Below, piece by piece: positions 17,680-26,045 of a stretch of DNA of 64,000 bases. Positions within the stretch are counted from its first letter, which is position 1. Every line of letters starts with the position of its first letter. The position numbers were made by a program, and so were the translations under genes. A model generated the notes under the pieces. It had not been told where the DNA came from and made no database searches. It saw only the letters and a list, made by a program, of their open reading frames with translations. The stretch is from positions 1 through 64,000 of the forward strand of contig REER01000053.1 in the NCBI GenBank assembly GCA_007694945.1, written 5' to 3'. This DNA is from Paracoccaceae bacterium (GTDB taxonomy: Bacteria > Pseudomonadota > Alphaproteobacteria > Rhodobacterales > Rhodobacteraceae).

Positions 17680-19323
17680 ATGGCGCGTTATGTCTTTATC
17701 ACGGGTGGTGTGGTCTCAAGCCTTGGCAAAGGGCTTGCGTCGGCGGCATTAGGGGCGCTTTTGCAAGCGCGGGGCTTTACAGTACGGCTGCGCAAGCTTG
17801 ACCCCTATCTGAATGTCGATCCCGGTACCATGTCCCCTTTCGAGCATGGCGAAGTATTCGTCACTGATGATGGTGCCGAAACCGACCTCGACCTTGGCCA
17901 CTACGAGCGCTTCACGGGTGTTGCCGCACGCAAGACCGATTCGGTTTCGTCCGGGCGGATCTATTCCAATGTTTTGGAGAAGGAGCGGCGCGGAGATTAT
18001 CTGGGCAAGACGATTCAGGTGATCCCGCATGTCACCAATGAGATCAAGGACTTCCTCGCCATTGGTGAGGATGAGGTTGATTTCATGCTCTGCGAGATCG
18101 GCGGCACGGTCGGCGATATCGAGGGGCTGCCCTTCTTCGAGGCCATCCGCCAGTTCAGCCATGAACGCGCGCGCGGGCAATGCATCTTCATGCATCTGAC
18201 GCTGCTGCCATATCTGAGCGCGTCTGGCGAGTTGAAAACCAAGCCCACGCAGCACTCGGTCAAGGAATTGCAGTCGATCGGGATCGCGCCCGATGTGCTG
18301 GTCTGCCGCTCGGAACAGCCCATCCCCGAGAAGGAGCGGGGCAAAATCGCGCTCTTCTGCAATGTCCGCCCTGAGGCCGTTATCCCGGCCTATGACCTGA
18401 AATCCATCTATGAAGCGCCGCTGGCCTATCACAAGGCCGGGCTCGACCAAGCGGTACTCGACGCTTTTGGCATCACTCCGGCCCCACGCCCGAATCTGGC
18501 GCGGTGGGAGGATGTGATGGACCGGCTCACGAACCCCGAGGGCGAGGTGCGGATCGCCATTGTCGGGAAATATGTCCAGCTTGAGGATGCCTACAAGTCA
18601 ATCAAGGAAGCGCTCGTGCATGGCGGCATTGCGAACCGCGTGCGTGTCAAGGTTGAGTGGATCGACGCGAGCGTGTTTGACAGCGAGGACCCGAGTGCCG
18701 CGCTGGAAGCCTTTCACGCCATCCTCGTCCCCGGTGGGTTTGGTGAGCGCGGGACCGAAGGCAAGATCAAAGCTGCGACCTATGCGCGAGAAAAGGAAAT
18801 CCCCTATTTCGGCATTTGCCTTGGCATGCAGATGGCCGTGATCGAGGCCGCGCGCAATCTGGCTGGTATCGATGATGCCGGCTCGGAAGAGTTTGACCAC
18901 GAGGCCGGACGCAAGCGCTTCACGCCGGTGGTCTACCACCTCAAGGAATGGGTGCAGGGCAATCACAAGGTCGAACGCAGGCTTGGTGACGACAAGGGCG
19001 GCACCATGCGGCTGGGTGCCTATAGCGCAAGTCTCAAGGAAGGCTCCCGCGTGGCGGGCATCTATGGCGCAACGTCCATCGAGGAGCGCCACCGCCACCG
19101 CTATGAAGTCGACACCCGCTTCCGCGAAGCGCTCGAGGGCAAGGGGCTGGTGTTTTCCGGCATGTCGCCCGATGGCAAGCTGCCCGAAATTGTCGAGCAT
19201 GAAGACCACCCCTGGTTTATCGGTGTGCAGTTCCACCCCGAGCTGAAATCCAAGCCGTTTGACCCGCACCCGCTCTTTGCCGATTTCGTGCGCGCTGCTG
19301 TGGAGGTCTCACGTCTGGTCTGA
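17680..19323 (+). CDS. pyrG: CTP synthase
   Basis: PyrG aminates UTP to CTP using glutamine and ATP. The 547-residue product starts [20 protein letters not shown], which contains the ATP-binding loop, with [21 protein letters not shown] near residue 40. The C-terminal class I glutamine amidotransferase domain has its nucleophile in [11 protein letters not shown] near 381 and the partner His-Glu in [10 protein letters not shown] near 520. The frame is open from 17635, but the GGGGGA before the ATG at 17680 and the standard N-terminus decide the start. dddL follows 72 bp downstream. Confidence 0.98.
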   Translation: MARYVFITGGVVSSLGKGLASAALGALLQARGFTVRLRKLDPYLNVDPGTMSPFEHGEVFVTDDGAETDLDLGHYERFTGVAARKTDSVSSGRIYSNVLEKERRGDYLGKTIQVIPHVTNEIKDFLAIGEDEVDFMLCEIGGTVGDIEGLPFFEAIRQFSHERARGQCIFMHLTLLPYLSASGELKTKPTQHSVKELQSIGIAPDVLVCRSEQPIPEKERGKIALFCNVRPEAVIPAYDLKSIYEAPLAYHKAGLDQAVLDAFGITPAPRPNLARWEDVMDRLTNPEGEVRIAIVGKYVQLEDAYKSIKEALVHGGIANRVRVKVEWIDASVFDSEDPSAALEAFHAILVPGGFGERGTEGKIKAATYAREKEIPYFGICLGMQMAVIEAARNLAGIDDAGSEEFDHEAGRKRFTPVVYHLKEWVQGNHKVERRLGDDKGGTMRLGAYSASLKEGSRVAGIYGATSIEERHRHRYEVDTRFREALEGKGLVFSGMSPDGKLPEIVEHEDHPWFIGVQFHPELKSKPFDPHPLFADFVRAAVEVSRLV

Positions 19324-19395
19324 GCTGTCGCAGACAGACAGACCTGTGTCGTGCGCGGGCAGGCCAAGCAGACCGGCTTCTGACATTCTGCGCGC

Positions 19396-20076
19396 ATGGA
19401 TGATACCGCCCCGCCCACGCTTCTCTCAGACCGTCCCGCTTGGCATTATCTGCTGCGGGACTTTCTCGAAATGTATCGCCTGATCCCTGCAGGCGGCAGC
19501 GCAAAGATACGCGGCCATCAGCGACTGGTGCGCGAGTGCATCTCCGCCTTGATGCGCAGCAATCCGGCGCTGCGCGACAACCTGCCCGAGCGCAAGCCTG
19601 TCACAGCCCATTTGCAACGCGCGCTCGATCAGGGGCGCGGCACGTCGATGGCGCGGGTGATCCGCAGTATAGATGGCCTATCACATGAACTGTGCTGGCA
19701 ATATGGCTATGAGAAAGTGCCGCGCGGGCTGGACCAGAAATATGCCTATGCGGAACTGGTCGGCCCGTCCGGCCCCGTTCCCAGCGACCAGATGATCCTC
19801 GGGCTGGTGCTCTTCGCTCCCGGCTGCATCTATCCGCAGCATGCGCATGACGGCATCACCGAATCCTATATCTGCCTGTCGGGTGCGATGTCGCAAAATG
19901 ATCAGGGCGTCTATGTGCCGGGCTCGATGATCTTCAACCCGCCGGGGCAGATGCACAGGATCACAGTCGCCGATCTGGAACCCTCGCTCCTGGCCTACGC
20001 CTGGATTGGCCCGCCCGAGAAGCTGGTCTCGCAGAAGATGGTTTTCAGTCGAAAACCCCGCAAACCTGTCGGTTAG
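19396..20076 (+). CDS. dddL: Dimethylsulfoniopropionate lyase DddL
   Basis: DddL cleaves DMSP to dimethyl sulfide and acrylate. The 226-residue product has the family length. Its C-terminal cupin carries both conserved motifs: QHAHDGITESYICLSG near residue 151, with the two metal-binding His, the Glu and the catalytic Tyr region, and PGSMIFNPPGQMHRI near 178 with the third His. The N-terminal half is helical, as in DddL of Rhodobacter and Sulfitobacter. No signal peptide is seen, in keeping with a cytoplasmic or membrane-associated enzyme. A RidA gene follows after 61 bp. No DMSP transporter or acrylate-use genes are adjacent. Confidence 0.88.
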   Translation: MDDTAPPTLLSDRPAWHYLLRDFLEMYRLIPAGGSAKIRGHQRLVRECISALMRSNPALRDNLPERKPVTAHLQRALDQGRGTSMARVIRSIDGLSHELCWQYGYEKVPRGLDQKYAYAELVGPSGPVPSDQMILGLVLFAPGCIYPQHAHDGITESYICLSGAMSQNDQGVYVPGSMIFNPPGQMHRITVADLEPSLLAYAWIGPPEKLVSQKMVFSRKPRKPVG

Positions 20077-20137
20077 AGGCTGGCCTTGCAGCGGATTTCG
20101 CGCATAGTGCCACGAGAAACTGACAGGGAGCGCACTC

Positions 20138-20602
20138 ATGAGCAATGACATCGAAACCCGCCTTGGAGAGCTTGGTCTTAGCCTGCCCAACGCGCCCGCG
20201 CCTGCCGCGAATTACGTGCCATATGTCCAGAGCGGATCGCTGGTTTTCATCTCAGGCCAGATCAGCGCCGGACCAGAGGGGTTGATCTGCGGCAAGCTGG
20301 GCGCTGATCTGGAGATCGATGCCGGTGTCGCAGCCGCGCGGGCTTGCGGGCTGGCCCTGATTGCGCAACTGCGCGCGGCCTGTGGTGGAGACCTGACACG
20401 CCTGCGCCGCGTGGTGAAGCTGACGGGATTTGTCAACTGCGCGCCCGATTTCACCGATCAACCCAAGGTGGTGAATGGCTGCTCGGACCTGATGGTTGCT
20501 GTTTTCGGCGAAGCCGGGCGCCATGCGCGCGCCGCCGTAGGTGCGCCCTCGCTACCCTTGGGCGTAGCCGTTGAGATCGAAGGCATTTTCGAGATTGCCT
20601 GA
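20138..20602 (+). CDS. RidA family protein
   Basis: This 154-residue protein belongs to the RidA/YjgF/UK114 family in the longer variant typified by LGLSLPNAPAPAANYVPYV at the N-terminus, with FISGQIS near residue 38 and a C-terminal LPLGVAVEIEG. RidA proteins hydrolyse reactive enamine/imine intermediates; many members of this variant lack the catalytic Arg of true RidA, so the activity is uncertain. AGGGAG precedes the ATG. The gene lies 61 bp after dddL in the same direction and is probably co-transcribed. Confidence 0.9.
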   Translation: MSNDIETRLGELGLSLPNAPAPAANYVPYVQSGSLVFISGQISAGPEGLICGKLGADLEIDAGVAAARACGLALIAQLRAACGGDLTRLRRVVKLTGFVNCAPDFTDQPKVVNGCSDLMVAVFGEAGRHARAAVGAPSLPLGVAVEIEGIFEIA

Positions 20603-20642
20603 GGATGGTGGGTGCGGAGCGCCCGCCATTACTACCCCTGCC

Positions 20643-21266
20643 TCATCCCCTCGCACCGTAGCGCGCGAGGAACATCGCCACGGCGCCATCGACAACACGG
20701 GCCTTCTCGGCCTCGGAGAATTCCAACTGGACGGCACAGCGCATACGATCGCCGATGGTCGTCTGGCAGAGTTGAAAGAACTGATCCGCAGCGAGATCGA
20801 AATCCTCGATCTGCAAGTGCCCTCGAGCCTGCGCCGCCCGGAAATAAGCGCCCAGCCGCGCGCGACCGAGCTCTGGTCCGGTCTCATAGAACAACTGCCC
20901 GATTTCAGGGAAGCGCGGCGACTCGGTCACGCAGATGCGATACATCGCCAGCGCGAACTCGGAGGTGAAGAAGGCAACAAAGCGCTGAGCCGCCTCGTGC
21001 AGCACCCGCTCTGGCGGAATGTCGCAACTGCTCAACTCCACGGCCTCATCGGCCAGCCGCAGAATTTCGGTGCGATAGACCTCGGTGAACAAGTGACGCT
21101 TGTCAGGGAAATAGCTGTACAGTGTCGCCTTCGACACCCCCGCAATACGCGCGATCTCATCCACGCTGGCACGCTCATAGCCGAGGGAGACAAAGACCTC
21201 GCGGGCACCGGCGAGCACCTGGTTGAACTTGCGTCCCTGCCGGATAAAGCTGTCAGTTATGGTCAT
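20643..21266 (-). CDS. TetR/AcrR family transcriptional regulator
   Basis: This 207-residue regulator has an N-terminal TetR helix-turn-helix (about residues 12-58) with the signature ASVDEIARIAGVSKATLYSYFPDKRHLF. The C-terminal ligand domain contains VAFFTSEFALAMYRI and resembles the AefR-like TetR_C_7 class. The ATG at 21266 has AAAGGA upstream; the longer frame is not needed. It is divergent from the AEC transporter, 98 bp apart, a typical repressor-transporter arrangement. It ends 40 bp from ridA, convergent. The inducer is unknown. Confidence 0.9.
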   Translation of the reverse strand: MTITDSFIRQGRKFNQVLAGAREVFVSLGYERASVDEIARIAGVSKATLYSYFPDKRHLFTEVYRTEILRLADEAVELSSCDIPPERVLHEAAQRFVAFFTSEFALAMYRICVTESPRFPEIGQLFYETGPELGRARLGAYFRAAQARGHLQIEDFDLAADQFFQLCQTTIGDRMRCAVQLEFSEAEKARVVDGAVAMFLARYGARG

Positions 21267-21364
21267 GCTAATCCTTTCCCACGCAATAGATAGCGCCTTG
21301 CATCCCACAAGAAAAGCGCGCCTGACTGGTGGCCGGGCGACTCACCTGTTAACACGTTCAGAAC

Positions 21365-22294
21365 ATGATCGAGATTTTTCTGAAAACGCTGCCCTTTTTC
21401 GGCCTGATCGGGCTTGGCTATGGTGCCGGGCGCTCTGGGTTCTTCCCGCCCGAAGCCACGGCATATCTCACGAAATTCGTGTTCTACTTCGCGCTCTCGG
21501 CCATGCTGTTCGGTTTCGCGGCCAATCTGTCGCTGGCCGAGGTGTTCGACCTGCGCGCAGCCGGGGCCTATCTCTGGGCTGGCGCGATGCTCTATATCAC
21601 GGTCATGGGAGTGGCCTTTCTGCGCCGCGCTGCAATGACCGAGGCGCTGATCGAGGCGCATACGAGCGTCAACGGCAATACTGGCTTTCTGGGCGTGCCA
21701 ATGCTGGTTGTGCTGCTGGGGGCCTCTTCGGTGCCCACGGTGCTACTGGTGCTGTCCATCGACATGATCGTCTTTTCGACGCTGTTCGTCATGCTGGTCA
21801 CGCTCGCACGCGATGGCCGGGTGGATGCAACATTGCCGCGCAAACTGTTCATCGCGGTGCTGAAAAACCCGATGGTCATGGCTATGGCGCTTGGGTTGAC
21901 GTGGTCTGGCACCGGCTGGCAGGTTCCTGTCATCGCCAATGAGTTTCTGACCTTGCTGGGCGCCGCCGCAACGCCCTGCGCACTCTTTGCCATCGGGGCG
22001 TCGCTGGCCGACAAGAAGGTCGAACGACTCAAGGTCGTGTCCTGGCTGACCTTCGGCAAGCTGGTGCTGCATCCGGCGTTGGTGGCGTTCTCGGCGCTGG
22101 TGCTGTTTCGGGTGGATCCGCAGGTTGCGGGCGTGCTGGTGGCGGCTGCGGCACTGCCTGTGGCGGGTAATGTCTTCATCCTCGCACAACACTACAATAC
22201 CGGCCCCGCACGGGTCTCGGCGGCGATACTCGTCTCAACATTGGTGAGCATTGCGACGGTTCCGGTGGTGATTGCATGGGTGACAGGGTTCTGA
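21365..22294 (+). CDS. AEC (auxin efflux carrier) family transporter
   Basis: This 309-residue integral membrane protein is of the AEC family. About ten hydrophobic segments are arranged as an inverted repeat, starting with FLKTLPFFGLIGLGYGAGR. The conserved VNGNTGFLGVPMLVVLLG lies near residue 100 and CALFAIGASLADKK near 205. Bacterial members export or import small carboxylates such as malonate or malate; the substrate here is unknown. It diverges from the TetR gene, which is the obvious candidate regulator. HAD hydrolase and OCD genes follow on the same strand with short gaps. Confidence 0.92.
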   Translation: MIEIFLKTLPFFGLIGLGYGAGRSGFFPPEATAYLTKFVFYFALSAMLFGFAANLSLAEVFDLRAAGAYLWAGAMLYITVMGVAFLRRAAMTEALIEAHTSVNGNTGFLGVPMLVVLLGASSVPTVLLVLSIDMIVFSTLFVMLVTLARDGRVDATLPRKLFIAVLKNPMVMAMALGLTWSGTGWQVPVIANEFLTLLGAAATPCALFAIGASLADKKVERLKVVSWLTFGKLVLHPALVAFSALVLFRVDPQVAGVLVAAAALPVAGNVFILAQHYNTGPARVSAAILVSTLVSIATVPVVIAWVTGF

Positions 22295-22322
22295 CATCGT
22301 CAGCGCAAGGACGCAGGCAAAC

Positions 22323-22931
22323 ATGACCGTCATTCAAGCCGTGATCTTCGATATCGGCAATGTGCTCCTGGGATGGCAGCCCGAACGGGTCTTCGACCGC
22401 CTTATCGGGCCCGAACGTCGCACGGCACTCTTTGCCGAGGTCGATCTGCACAGCATGAATTTGCGCGTGGACCGCGGCGCACCGCTTGGCAAGAGTATTG
22501 CAGAGATGCGCGCTGCGCATCCTCACTGGGCCGACGAGATACAACTCTGGCAGGACCATTGGGACGAAATGCTTTCGCCAGTTCTGACTGAGAGTGTTGC
22601 CCTGATGCAGCGTCTGCGGGAGAGCGGTCTGCCTGTCTACGCGCTATCGAATTTCGGCACGGATACATTCGAGCGGGCCCGCGCGAGCCATGCCTTTCTG
22701 AACGACTTCGATATGGCCTTTATCTCCGGGCGCATGGGCGTTGTGAAACCCGAGCCGGAGATTTTTGCAGCAGTTGAGGAGGCAGTCGCTTTTCCCCCTG
22801 ACGCGCTGTTTTTCACCGATGACAATGCATCCAATATCGCCATGGCGGCGCAGCGCGGATGGCAGACGCATCAGTTTTTGACGGCAACGGCTTTTCAAAG
22901 CTCGTTGCAAAATCTTGGAGTGAGGATCTGA
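22323..22931 (+). CDS. HAD family hydrolase (HAD-IA)
   Basis: This 202-residue HAD hydrolase has motif I VIFDIGNVLLGW near residue 5 (nucleophile Asp; the usual second Asp is replaced by Asn, DIGN, as in the HAD-IA variant 3/YihX group). Motif II is YALSNFG near 106, motif III Lys lies in GVVKPEPEIF near 140, and motif IV is FFTDDNASN near 162. YihX-type enzymes act on sugar phosphates such as glucose-1-phosphate. It lies 28 bp after the transporter gene and 4 bp before the OCD gene, so an operon is likely. Confidence 0.93.
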   Translation: MTVIQAVIFDIGNVLLGWQPERVFDRLIGPERRTALFAEVDLHSMNLRVDRGAPLGKSIAEMRAAHPHWADEIQLWQDHWDEMLSPVLTESVALMQRLRESGLPVYALSNFGTDTFERARASHAFLNDFDMAFISGRMGVVKPEPEIFAAVEEAVAFPPDALFFTDDNASNIAMAAQRGWQTHQFLTATAFQSSLQNLGVRI

Positions 22932-22935
22932 CCGA

Positions 22936-23856
22936 ATGACCCCTCAATTGATAACGCCTGAAATCGAAACACAGCTAGACTGGAAAGAACTGATCGCAGC
23001 GCTGGAAGAGGGCCATTCAGCCCCCCGCGCCGAAATCGAGGACAGTTTTCTGTATCGCAGGGGGGATACGCTGTTGTCCCGGGCGGCGTGGATCGATGGG
23101 ATGGGCGCACTTGTTAAGACCGCCACGATTTTCCCTGCCAACTCAAAAAAAGGGCTCGCATCAGTGAATGGCGCGGTTTCGCTGTTTTCTGATGAAACCG
23201 GGCAGCTTGAGGCGATGATCGATTTTCACCTCGTGACCAAATGGAAAACCGCCGGGGACAGCCTGCTTGCCGCCAGCAAACTTGCGCGCCGGGAAAGCCG
23301 CAAGATCACGCTGGTCGGCGCCGGAACCGTGGCGCGGAGCATGCATTCCGCCTATCTTGCGCTTTTCCCCGGAGCCGAGTTCACGATCTGGAACCGTAGC
23401 GCCCAAGCCGCAAAGAGCTTTGCGCATGACCTGCCCGGAACGCGTGTGGCGGATAGTCTGGAGGAAGCCGTGCGCGAAGCCGATATCATCTGCACCGCAA
23501 CCATGGCCACAGAGCCGTTGATTCGGGGCGAATGGCTCCAACCGGGTCAGCATCTGGACCTTATCGGCGCCTTTCGCCCCGATATGCGCGAGGTGGATGA
23601 CGAGGCGCTTCGGCGCGCGTGCATATTCGTGGACAGTCGCGATACAACTCTGGCGCATATCGGTGAGTTGAAAATCCCGCTTTCTACAGGTGTTTTATCT
23701 GCTACAGATATACGCGCTGATTTCTACGACCTTCAATCAGCCGGCTTCTCCCGCGCTAACTCAAAAAGCATCACGATTGCAAAAAATGGCGGTGGTGCGC
23801 ATCTAGATTTGATGACCAGCAGGTATATTTTCCGGAAATGGCTGCAACAGGAATAG
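22936..23856 (+). CDS. Ornithine cyclodeaminase/mu-crystallin family protein
   Basis: This 306-residue protein has the two-domain fold of ornithine cyclodeaminase and mu-crystallin. The N-terminal domain contains the substrate Lys region GALVKTATIFPAN near residue 56 and the FHLVTKWKTAGDSLLAASKLA segment near 97. The NAD-binding Rossmann domain starts at ITLVGAGTVARSMHSAYL near 123. Members include ornithine, lysine and arginine cyclodeaminases and imine (ketimine) reductases. The residues do not decide which reaction applies. It lies 4 bp after the HAD gene. Confidence 0.88.
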   Translation: MTPQLITPEIETQLDWKELIAALEEGHSAPRAEIEDSFLYRRGDTLLSRAAWIDGMGALVKTATIFPANSKKGLASVNGAVSLFSDETGQLEAMIDFHLVTKWKTAGDSLLAASKLARRESRKITLVGAGTVARSMHSAYLALFPGAEFTIWNRSAQAAKSFAHDLPGTRVADSLEEAVREADIICTATMATEPLIRGEWLQPGQHLDLIGAFRPDMREVDDEALRRACIFVDSRDTTLAHIGELKIPLSTGVLSATDIRADFYDLQSAGFSRANSKSITIAKNGGGAHLDLMTSRYIFRKWLQQE

Positions 23857-23866
23857 ATTTTCTATT
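23852..23866. promoter_or_regulatory. Short A+T palindrome upstream of the H-NS gene
   Basis: A 6-bp inverted repeat (AATAGA, loop TTT, TCTATT) lies in a 70-bp A+T-rich patch between the OCD stop and the hvrA-like start. The left arm includes the TAG stop of the OCD gene. A+T-rich DNA is the preferred target of H-NS proteins, so autoregulation is possible but not shown. Confidence 0.3.
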
Positions 23867-23924
23867 GAAATTTCTCGCAGAATAGCTTTGAAAAGATTAT
23901 CGCTGTCAATTGAACGAGGAAACC

Positions 23925-24236
23925 ATGCTTGATCTGAATGCGCTGTCATTGACGGAATTGAAGAAACTCCACAAAGACGTCACGAAGGCTATCGAGAGTT
24001 TTGAAGAACGCCAGCGCAAGGCAGTGCTTGCCGAACTTGATGCGCTGGCACGCGAGCGCGGTTTCACGATTGAGCAGGTTGTCGGCGTGGCACCTGCCAG
24101 CACCCGCAAACCCGTTGCTCCCAAATATGCCAACCCGGCGGCCCCCTCGCAAACCTGGTCCGGGCGCGGGCGGAAACCGAAATGGGTCGTCGAGGCACTC
24201 GAGGCAGGCAAATCGCTCGACGACCTGGCGATTTGA
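23925..24236 (+). CDS. hvrA: H-NS family nucleoid protein, HvrA/SpbR-like
   Basis: This 103-residue protein has the domain order of H-NS proteins: an N-terminal coiled-coil oligomerisation region (LTELKKLHKDVTKAIESFEERQ, then continuing to about residue 50), a flexible linker, and the C-terminal DNA-binding motif YANPAAPSQTWSGRGRKPKW. In Rhodobacter the relative HvrA adjusts photosynthesis and nitrogen genes, and SpbR represses light-responsive genes; whether that applies here is not shown. I chose the ATG at 23925 because AACGAGGAA precedes it; a TTG at 23910 is in frame. Its stop overlaps the proposed brkB start. Confidence 0.9.
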   Translation: MLDLNALSLTELKKLHKDVTKAIESFEERQRKAVLAELDALARERGFTIEQVVGVAPASTRKPVAPKYANPAAPSQTWSGRGRKPKWVVEALEAGKSLDDLAI

Positions 24237-25114
24237 CGGCGCCTCGCACAGGGGCGCTGGGATTCGGGATCGCCTTTTACAAGGCGATGCAGACGCGCAA
24301 TATCGGGCTACTCTCAGCTGGGGTCGCCTTTTTCGCGCTCCTGGCCATTTTCCCCGGGCTGGCAGCCCTGATTTCGATACTTGGAGTATTTGCAGACCCG
24401 CTTGTGATCCAGGATCAGCTCACCCTGCTCGAGGACCTGTTGCCGCCGGCGGCCTATACATTGCTCGCCAATCAGGTCACGCGGCTGGTCTGGGCCAATG
24501 ATGGCGTGCTTGGCTGGGCCAGCATCCTGTCACTGCTGCTCGCGCTATTCCTGGCGCGGCGTGGGGTGGACGCGATGTTGACGGGCATCAACGCCATCCA
24601 TGGCACACCGCGACGCAAGGGGGTCGTGCACGCGCTGATCGTGCTGACCATGACGCTGGGGATGGTGCTGGCGGGCGTTGTGGCGCTACTCTCGATCCTG
24701 ATCCTGCCTGTGGTGCTGGCTTTCTTCCCCATACCTGGCGCGCGAGGGCTGCTCATCGAAGCTGGTCGCTGGGCATTGTCGCTCGGGTTGGTCGCGATGT
24801 GGATCTGGCTGTTCTACCGAATTGGCCCCAACCGCCCAAACGGTCAGAGGCCCCGGTTGCGTCCGGGGCTCGTGCTTGCAATGCTGCTCTGGATCAGCGC
24901 GTCTGCCGGGTTTTCCTACTACCTGACAAATTTCGGTAATTATAACGAGATCTACGGCTCGATCGGTGCCGTCGTCGCGCTGCTGATGTGGTTCTACATC
25001 TCGGCCTATGCCGTCCTCATTGGGGGCGTTTTGAACGCGACGCTGGAAGGCAATGATAATGCTGCGCCACTCAGCGCCATGTCGGATGAAACCGACCCGC
25101 CGGAGACAGAGTAA
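24233..25114 (+). CDS. YihY/BrkB family inner membrane protein
   Basis: This protein of about 293 residues has six hydrophobic segments, typical of the YihY/BrkB family (once annotated as ribonuclease BN). They include NIGLLSAGVAFFALLAIFPGL near residue 20, VALLSILILPVVLAF and WFYISAYAVLIGGVLNA. The family is found widely, and its transport or other role is unresolved. The start is uncertain. A TTG at 24233 overlaps the H-NS stop in a TTGA and fits the compact style of this genome, but an ATG at 24182 inside hvrA and an ATG at 24287 are alternatives. The 3' end overlaps the convergent map gene by 44 bp. Confidence 0.85.
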   Translation: MTAPRTGALGFGIAFYKAMQTRNIGLLSAGVAFFALLAIFPGLAALISILGVFADPLVIQDQLTLLEDLLPPAAYTLLANQVTRLVWANDGVLGWASILSLLLALFLARRGVDAMLTGINAIHGTPRRKGVVHALIVLTMTLGMVLAGVVALLSILILPVVLAFFPIPGARGLLIEAGRWALSLGLVAMWIWLFYRIGPNRPNGQRPRLRPGLVLAMLLWISASAGFSYYLTNFGNYNEIYGSIGAVVALLMWFYISAYAVLIGGVLNATLEGNDNAAPLSAMSDETDPPETE

Positions 25115-25883
25115 AGATTTCGAACCCCTGCGCGGTCACGCCGATCGAATGCTCGAACTGCGCTGAGAGCGATTTGTCGCGCGTGACGGCGGTCCAGTCA
25201 TCGGCGAGCACCTTGGTTTCCGGGCGGCCCAGATTCACCATCGGCTCGATGGTGAAGAACATGCCCTCTTCCAGCCGTGGCCCATGCCCAGCCCGCCCGT
25301 AATGCAACACATTCGGCGGCGAATGAAACACGCGCCCCAGCCCATGGCCACAAAAGTCACGCACCACTGACATGCGCTGGCTTTCGACATAGGACTGGAT
25401 CGCATGGCCGACATCGCCAAAGGTATTCCCGGGGCGCACCGCCTCTATGCCCAGCATCAGCGAGTCATAGGTGACCTGGATCAGCCGCTCCGATTTGCGC
25501 GTCAGATTACCCGCGACATACATGCGCGAGGTGTCGCCATACCAGCCATCTACAATGACCGTCACGTCGATATTCAGTATATCGCCATCCTTGAGTTGCT
25601 TGTCACTGGGAATCCCGTGGCACACGACATGGTTGACCGAAATACAGCTTGCGTGCTGATAGCCGCGATAACCGATAGTAGCCGAGGTGGCACCGGCCTG
25701 CGCGACCCTGTCGGTGATTATCCGGTCAATCTCTCCCGTGGTCTGGCCCGGAAACACATGGTCAGCGATCTCGTCAAGGATCGTCGCGGCAAGCCGACCT
25801 GCCTTGTGCATGCCCGCAAAATCGGAGGGTTCGTGAATCCGAATCCCCTCTCGCGTGACCCGACCGGCATGTTTCTCGTCCAC
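25071..25883 (-). CDS. map: Type I methionine aminopeptidase
   Basis: Map removes the initiator methionine from nascent proteins. The 270-residue product shows the full metal-binding set of the M24A family: Asp in NIDVTV, Asp in YGDTSRM, His in FCGHGLG, Glu in FTIEPMV and Glu in QFEHSI, plus the substrate His in NHVVCHG. There is no ATG near the N-terminus. The frame begins TTG-GTG-GTG, and a GGAG seven bases before the second GTG supports 25883 as the start. It overlaps the brkB 3' end by 44 bp, convergently. Confidence 0.95.
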   Translation of the reverse strand: MDEKHAGRVTREGIRIHEPSDFAGMHKAGRLAATILDEIADHVFPGQTTGEIDRIITDRVAQAGATSATIGYRGYQHASCISVNHVVCHGIPSDKQLKDGDILNIDVTVIVDGWYGDTSRMYVAGNLTRKSERLIQVTYDSLMLGIEAVRPGNTFGDVGHAIQSYVESQRMSVVRDFCGHGLGRVFHSPPNVLHYGRAGHGPRLEEGMFFTIEPMVNLGRPETKVLADDWTAVTRDKSLSAQFEHSIGVTAQGFEIFTLSPAGRFHPTWR

Positions 25884-26045
25884 CACCAAACTCCGCTTGT
25901 TCTGTCGTGCGCCGCAAAATAGAGTGAGACACTCAAGAAAACCAGCCCATGCGGCAGGCTTTCGTGTTACCTGCGGGCGCTAATCACGTAAAAAAAAGTC
26001 GCGACAAGGCCTGACCGCTCTGACATAGCCTGCGCCAGACGCTTA

